Source of the DNA: Aphanomyces cochlioides
Lineage: Eukaryota > Oomycota > Saprolegniomycetes > Saprolegniales > Verrucalvaceae
Reading direction: 5' to 3'
DNA length: 64,000 nucleotides
Assembly (NCBI GenBank): GCA_019828595.1
Contig: JAHQRK010000001.1
Span: 1,612,001 to 1,676,000, forward strand
The notes beneath the pieces were generated by a model. It saw nothing but the letters and a program-made list of their open reading frames with translations, ran no database searches and had not been told where the DNA came from. Of the stretch, positions 62,161 to 64,000 are shown in pieces; positions within the stretch are counted from its first letter, which is position 1, and each line of letters starts with the position of its first letter. The translations under genes and the position numbers were made by a program.

Positions 62161-64000
62161 AGCGTCCGACTCATGATCGTGCAACGAAACTACACTGTTC
62201 ATGTCGTTGGGAGCGCAATGTCGACAGCGGTGAGCAACTGCTGCGCCAGCCACATATCACAACAGCGACTTTTTGAGTCAGAGAGTTTCAGGGAGTGTAA
62301 CATTTGTAATCTTCTTGATGAGACGGTCGGTCAAATGTGGCACAAAAGTACTACGTGTAATATCTCTGTGCCATCTTGACATCTTCATTACCAGAGAAAT
62401 GAAACGCTCCGTCTTGTCAGTTATCGGGCATGTCGGCGTTCAGCAGTCAGAGACATTACGTACGAGCTCGCAAAGGCTCGCTCCACTGCGATGGAGAAGT
62501 CTGAATTTCAAACGGTGGAAATGTGAGAAAGAGGAGCTGCTGCTTGGCCTCTCACAATCACTTCAAGCAGCCATAACCCATTCATGTTATCCACTTGGAT
62601 AATGATGCAAGCAGAAGATTGCACCCACTCACTCATCTTGATTCCAAGGTGAAAGTGAATTCATGGACGAGTTTGGTGCATCGCCTAAATCTCTTTGCAA
62701 GAAATCATGGATGGTTCTCCTTAAGACTGTCTTGGTGGTAGTCTCCTTGATTGGGACAAGTAGAATGGTCAGATGTGTGAGAAATAGTCAGAGTCGCAGC
62801 GAACTCTTCCTTCAGAATGTCTATAACCGCAAGTGCAGAGTTCGTGATAGTTCATCAGATATTTGTTTGCAATTACACGCATTTTCGTCAAGCCACTATG
62901 TTTTTGCTACGCGATGACGTCGAGTTTCCATTCCTCTGCGTGAACAAGCTCAAGGCATCACGATCGTGATTCAGCCTCTCGTCATGGCTCCATACAGTAA
63001 GCACCGAGCTTAGTGGCGATTGCACCGTTTTCTTTCGTTAACTAAGGGCCGGTGCGAGATCCAAGAGTTGATTGTGGGTACACATAACTTTGCCAGTGGC
63101 GACGGATCCTTCAAGCAGCAACACATCGCTGAAATACAAGTACAGCACAGCGAACGACGGACTAATCCTCCAAATTGATTACTGATTTCCCTCTTGTTTG
63201 GAAACCGATGAAAAATAACAATTTTTCAAGGTTATTGATTTATGAAGTCATAATGTTGCACAGTTTTTTGTTCCCCACGCACAAGCCATCCATCTTCGAT
63301 TTGTACGAACAAGTCGAGTTGTCGATCAACTATGCTCCTCGCCAAGCACCCAGGAAACAGACCATGTTATTAAGCATCATTACAGTAAGTCTATCTCAAT
63401 CCATATTCCAATTCTCAATACGATGACTGAGACTAGACAAATCATCATCAACAATCCCAACTCTATCCCAACAATTGGATATCGTTGTCCTAGAATATTA
63501 GCCAATTAGAGGCTCTTTCGGAAAATAATATTGTTGCAAAATTATTGTGGATTCGCTAGAAATTTCCCAATTTGGATTCGTTTTTTGTATCAATCTCCAA
63601 TCACGCCAATATTGTCTTTTCGTTTCAAATTTCGAATCGCCGGTTGATTTAATCGATTTTACAAATCGATTTGTGTGTGTTTTGACGTGTGTTTGTCGTG
63701 TATTTTAGCATTACTAAATACACTTTAGTAGCTATTATTTAGCATTCCGACGTGTGAACTACACCTATTATCCGGATTTTAGCATAATTATGTCCGGATA
63801 AGCTTTGAATTGCGGTTAATTGGACAAATAACCGGATATTTATCGAGAAGAAATCGGGATAAAATTCGAGTTTTTGTCCGAAAAGACAATACATTGGATG
63901 AATGAAAATTAGAACAGTACTTTCTCTCATGGGAACTGTACTTTCTTTAAAATTTTATTCAGCCAATCACAATCGCCCAAAATATTTATTAGCCAATGGC
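62161..64000. other. Gene-poor end of window
   Basis: Short ORFs only, none with a recognisable domain. From about 63450 the sequence is AT-rich and has several TATCCGGAT-like motifs (63770-63840), similar to those at the ends of the Mutator-type MITE region (33300, 33680), possibly another decayed element. Confidence 0.4.

Noticed and set aside
62273..62602. 109-codon plus-strand ORF as a gene
   Set aside because: No recognisable domain, no homologous neighbour, and plausible alternative frames; insufficient support.

Overview
The window looks like nuclear DNA of an oomycete, most likely a saprolegnialean (Aphanomyces/Saprolegnia-like). This rests on secreted GH3 beta-glucosidases fused to ricin-type beta-trefoil domains, a DUF6818-type Myb/SANT protein, and a dense, oomycete-like mix of transposable elements. 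No bacterial operons, rRNA genes or CRISPR arrays are visible. The organism call is inference from gene content; no species was identified.

Layout. 1-18819: two nearly identical copies of a large Ty3/gypsy-type retroelement in tandem, sharing an LTR. Gag-pol is on the minus strand. Between pol and the next LTR lies a 2.6 kb block of plus-strand (antisense) coding sequence. Pol has a degenerate RNase H followed by a second, archaeal-type RNase H, and gag-pro is joined by a textbook -1 frameshift signal. 18972-20626: mariner-like element with Stowaway-type inverted repeats. 20630-25733: a divergent gene pair, a Mutator-like (MULE) transposase on plus and, on minus, a helix-turn-helix protein followed by an AWS/SET histone-methyltransferase-type domain. 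25734-29520: repeats, a tRNA-like motif and a second, truncated mariner-like element with a probable intron. 29525-32253: a GH3 fragment and an intact GH3 gene. 33059-38693: palindromes, a Mutator-type MITE, two related Stowaway-like elements (one holding a 2 kb hairpin) and a Harbinger transposase remnant. 38883-43117: DUF6818 gene, hAT remnant, a 4 x 306 bp cysteine-rich tandem array and a Crypton-like recombinase remnant. 43484-48360: a GH3 pseudogene split by a chromovirus (43644-48299) with a 5 bp target duplication. 48543-52148: intact 1201-residue GH3 with three ricin-type domains. 52627-57319: degenerate Copia element with intact LTRs and target duplication. 58003-61602: a GH3-lectin gene broken by one amber codon. 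61603-64000: no gene recognised.

How it fits together. The host function is a local family of secreted GH3 beta-glucosidases, one intact with lectin tail, one intact without, one nonsense-mutated, and two fragments. They have been separated and partly destroyed by successive insertions. Nearly everything else is mobile DNA. The two features most worth study are the ambisense dual-RNase-H retroelement and the MULE-adjacent SET gene. All calls come from reading the sequence and translations; no database search or alignment program was run.
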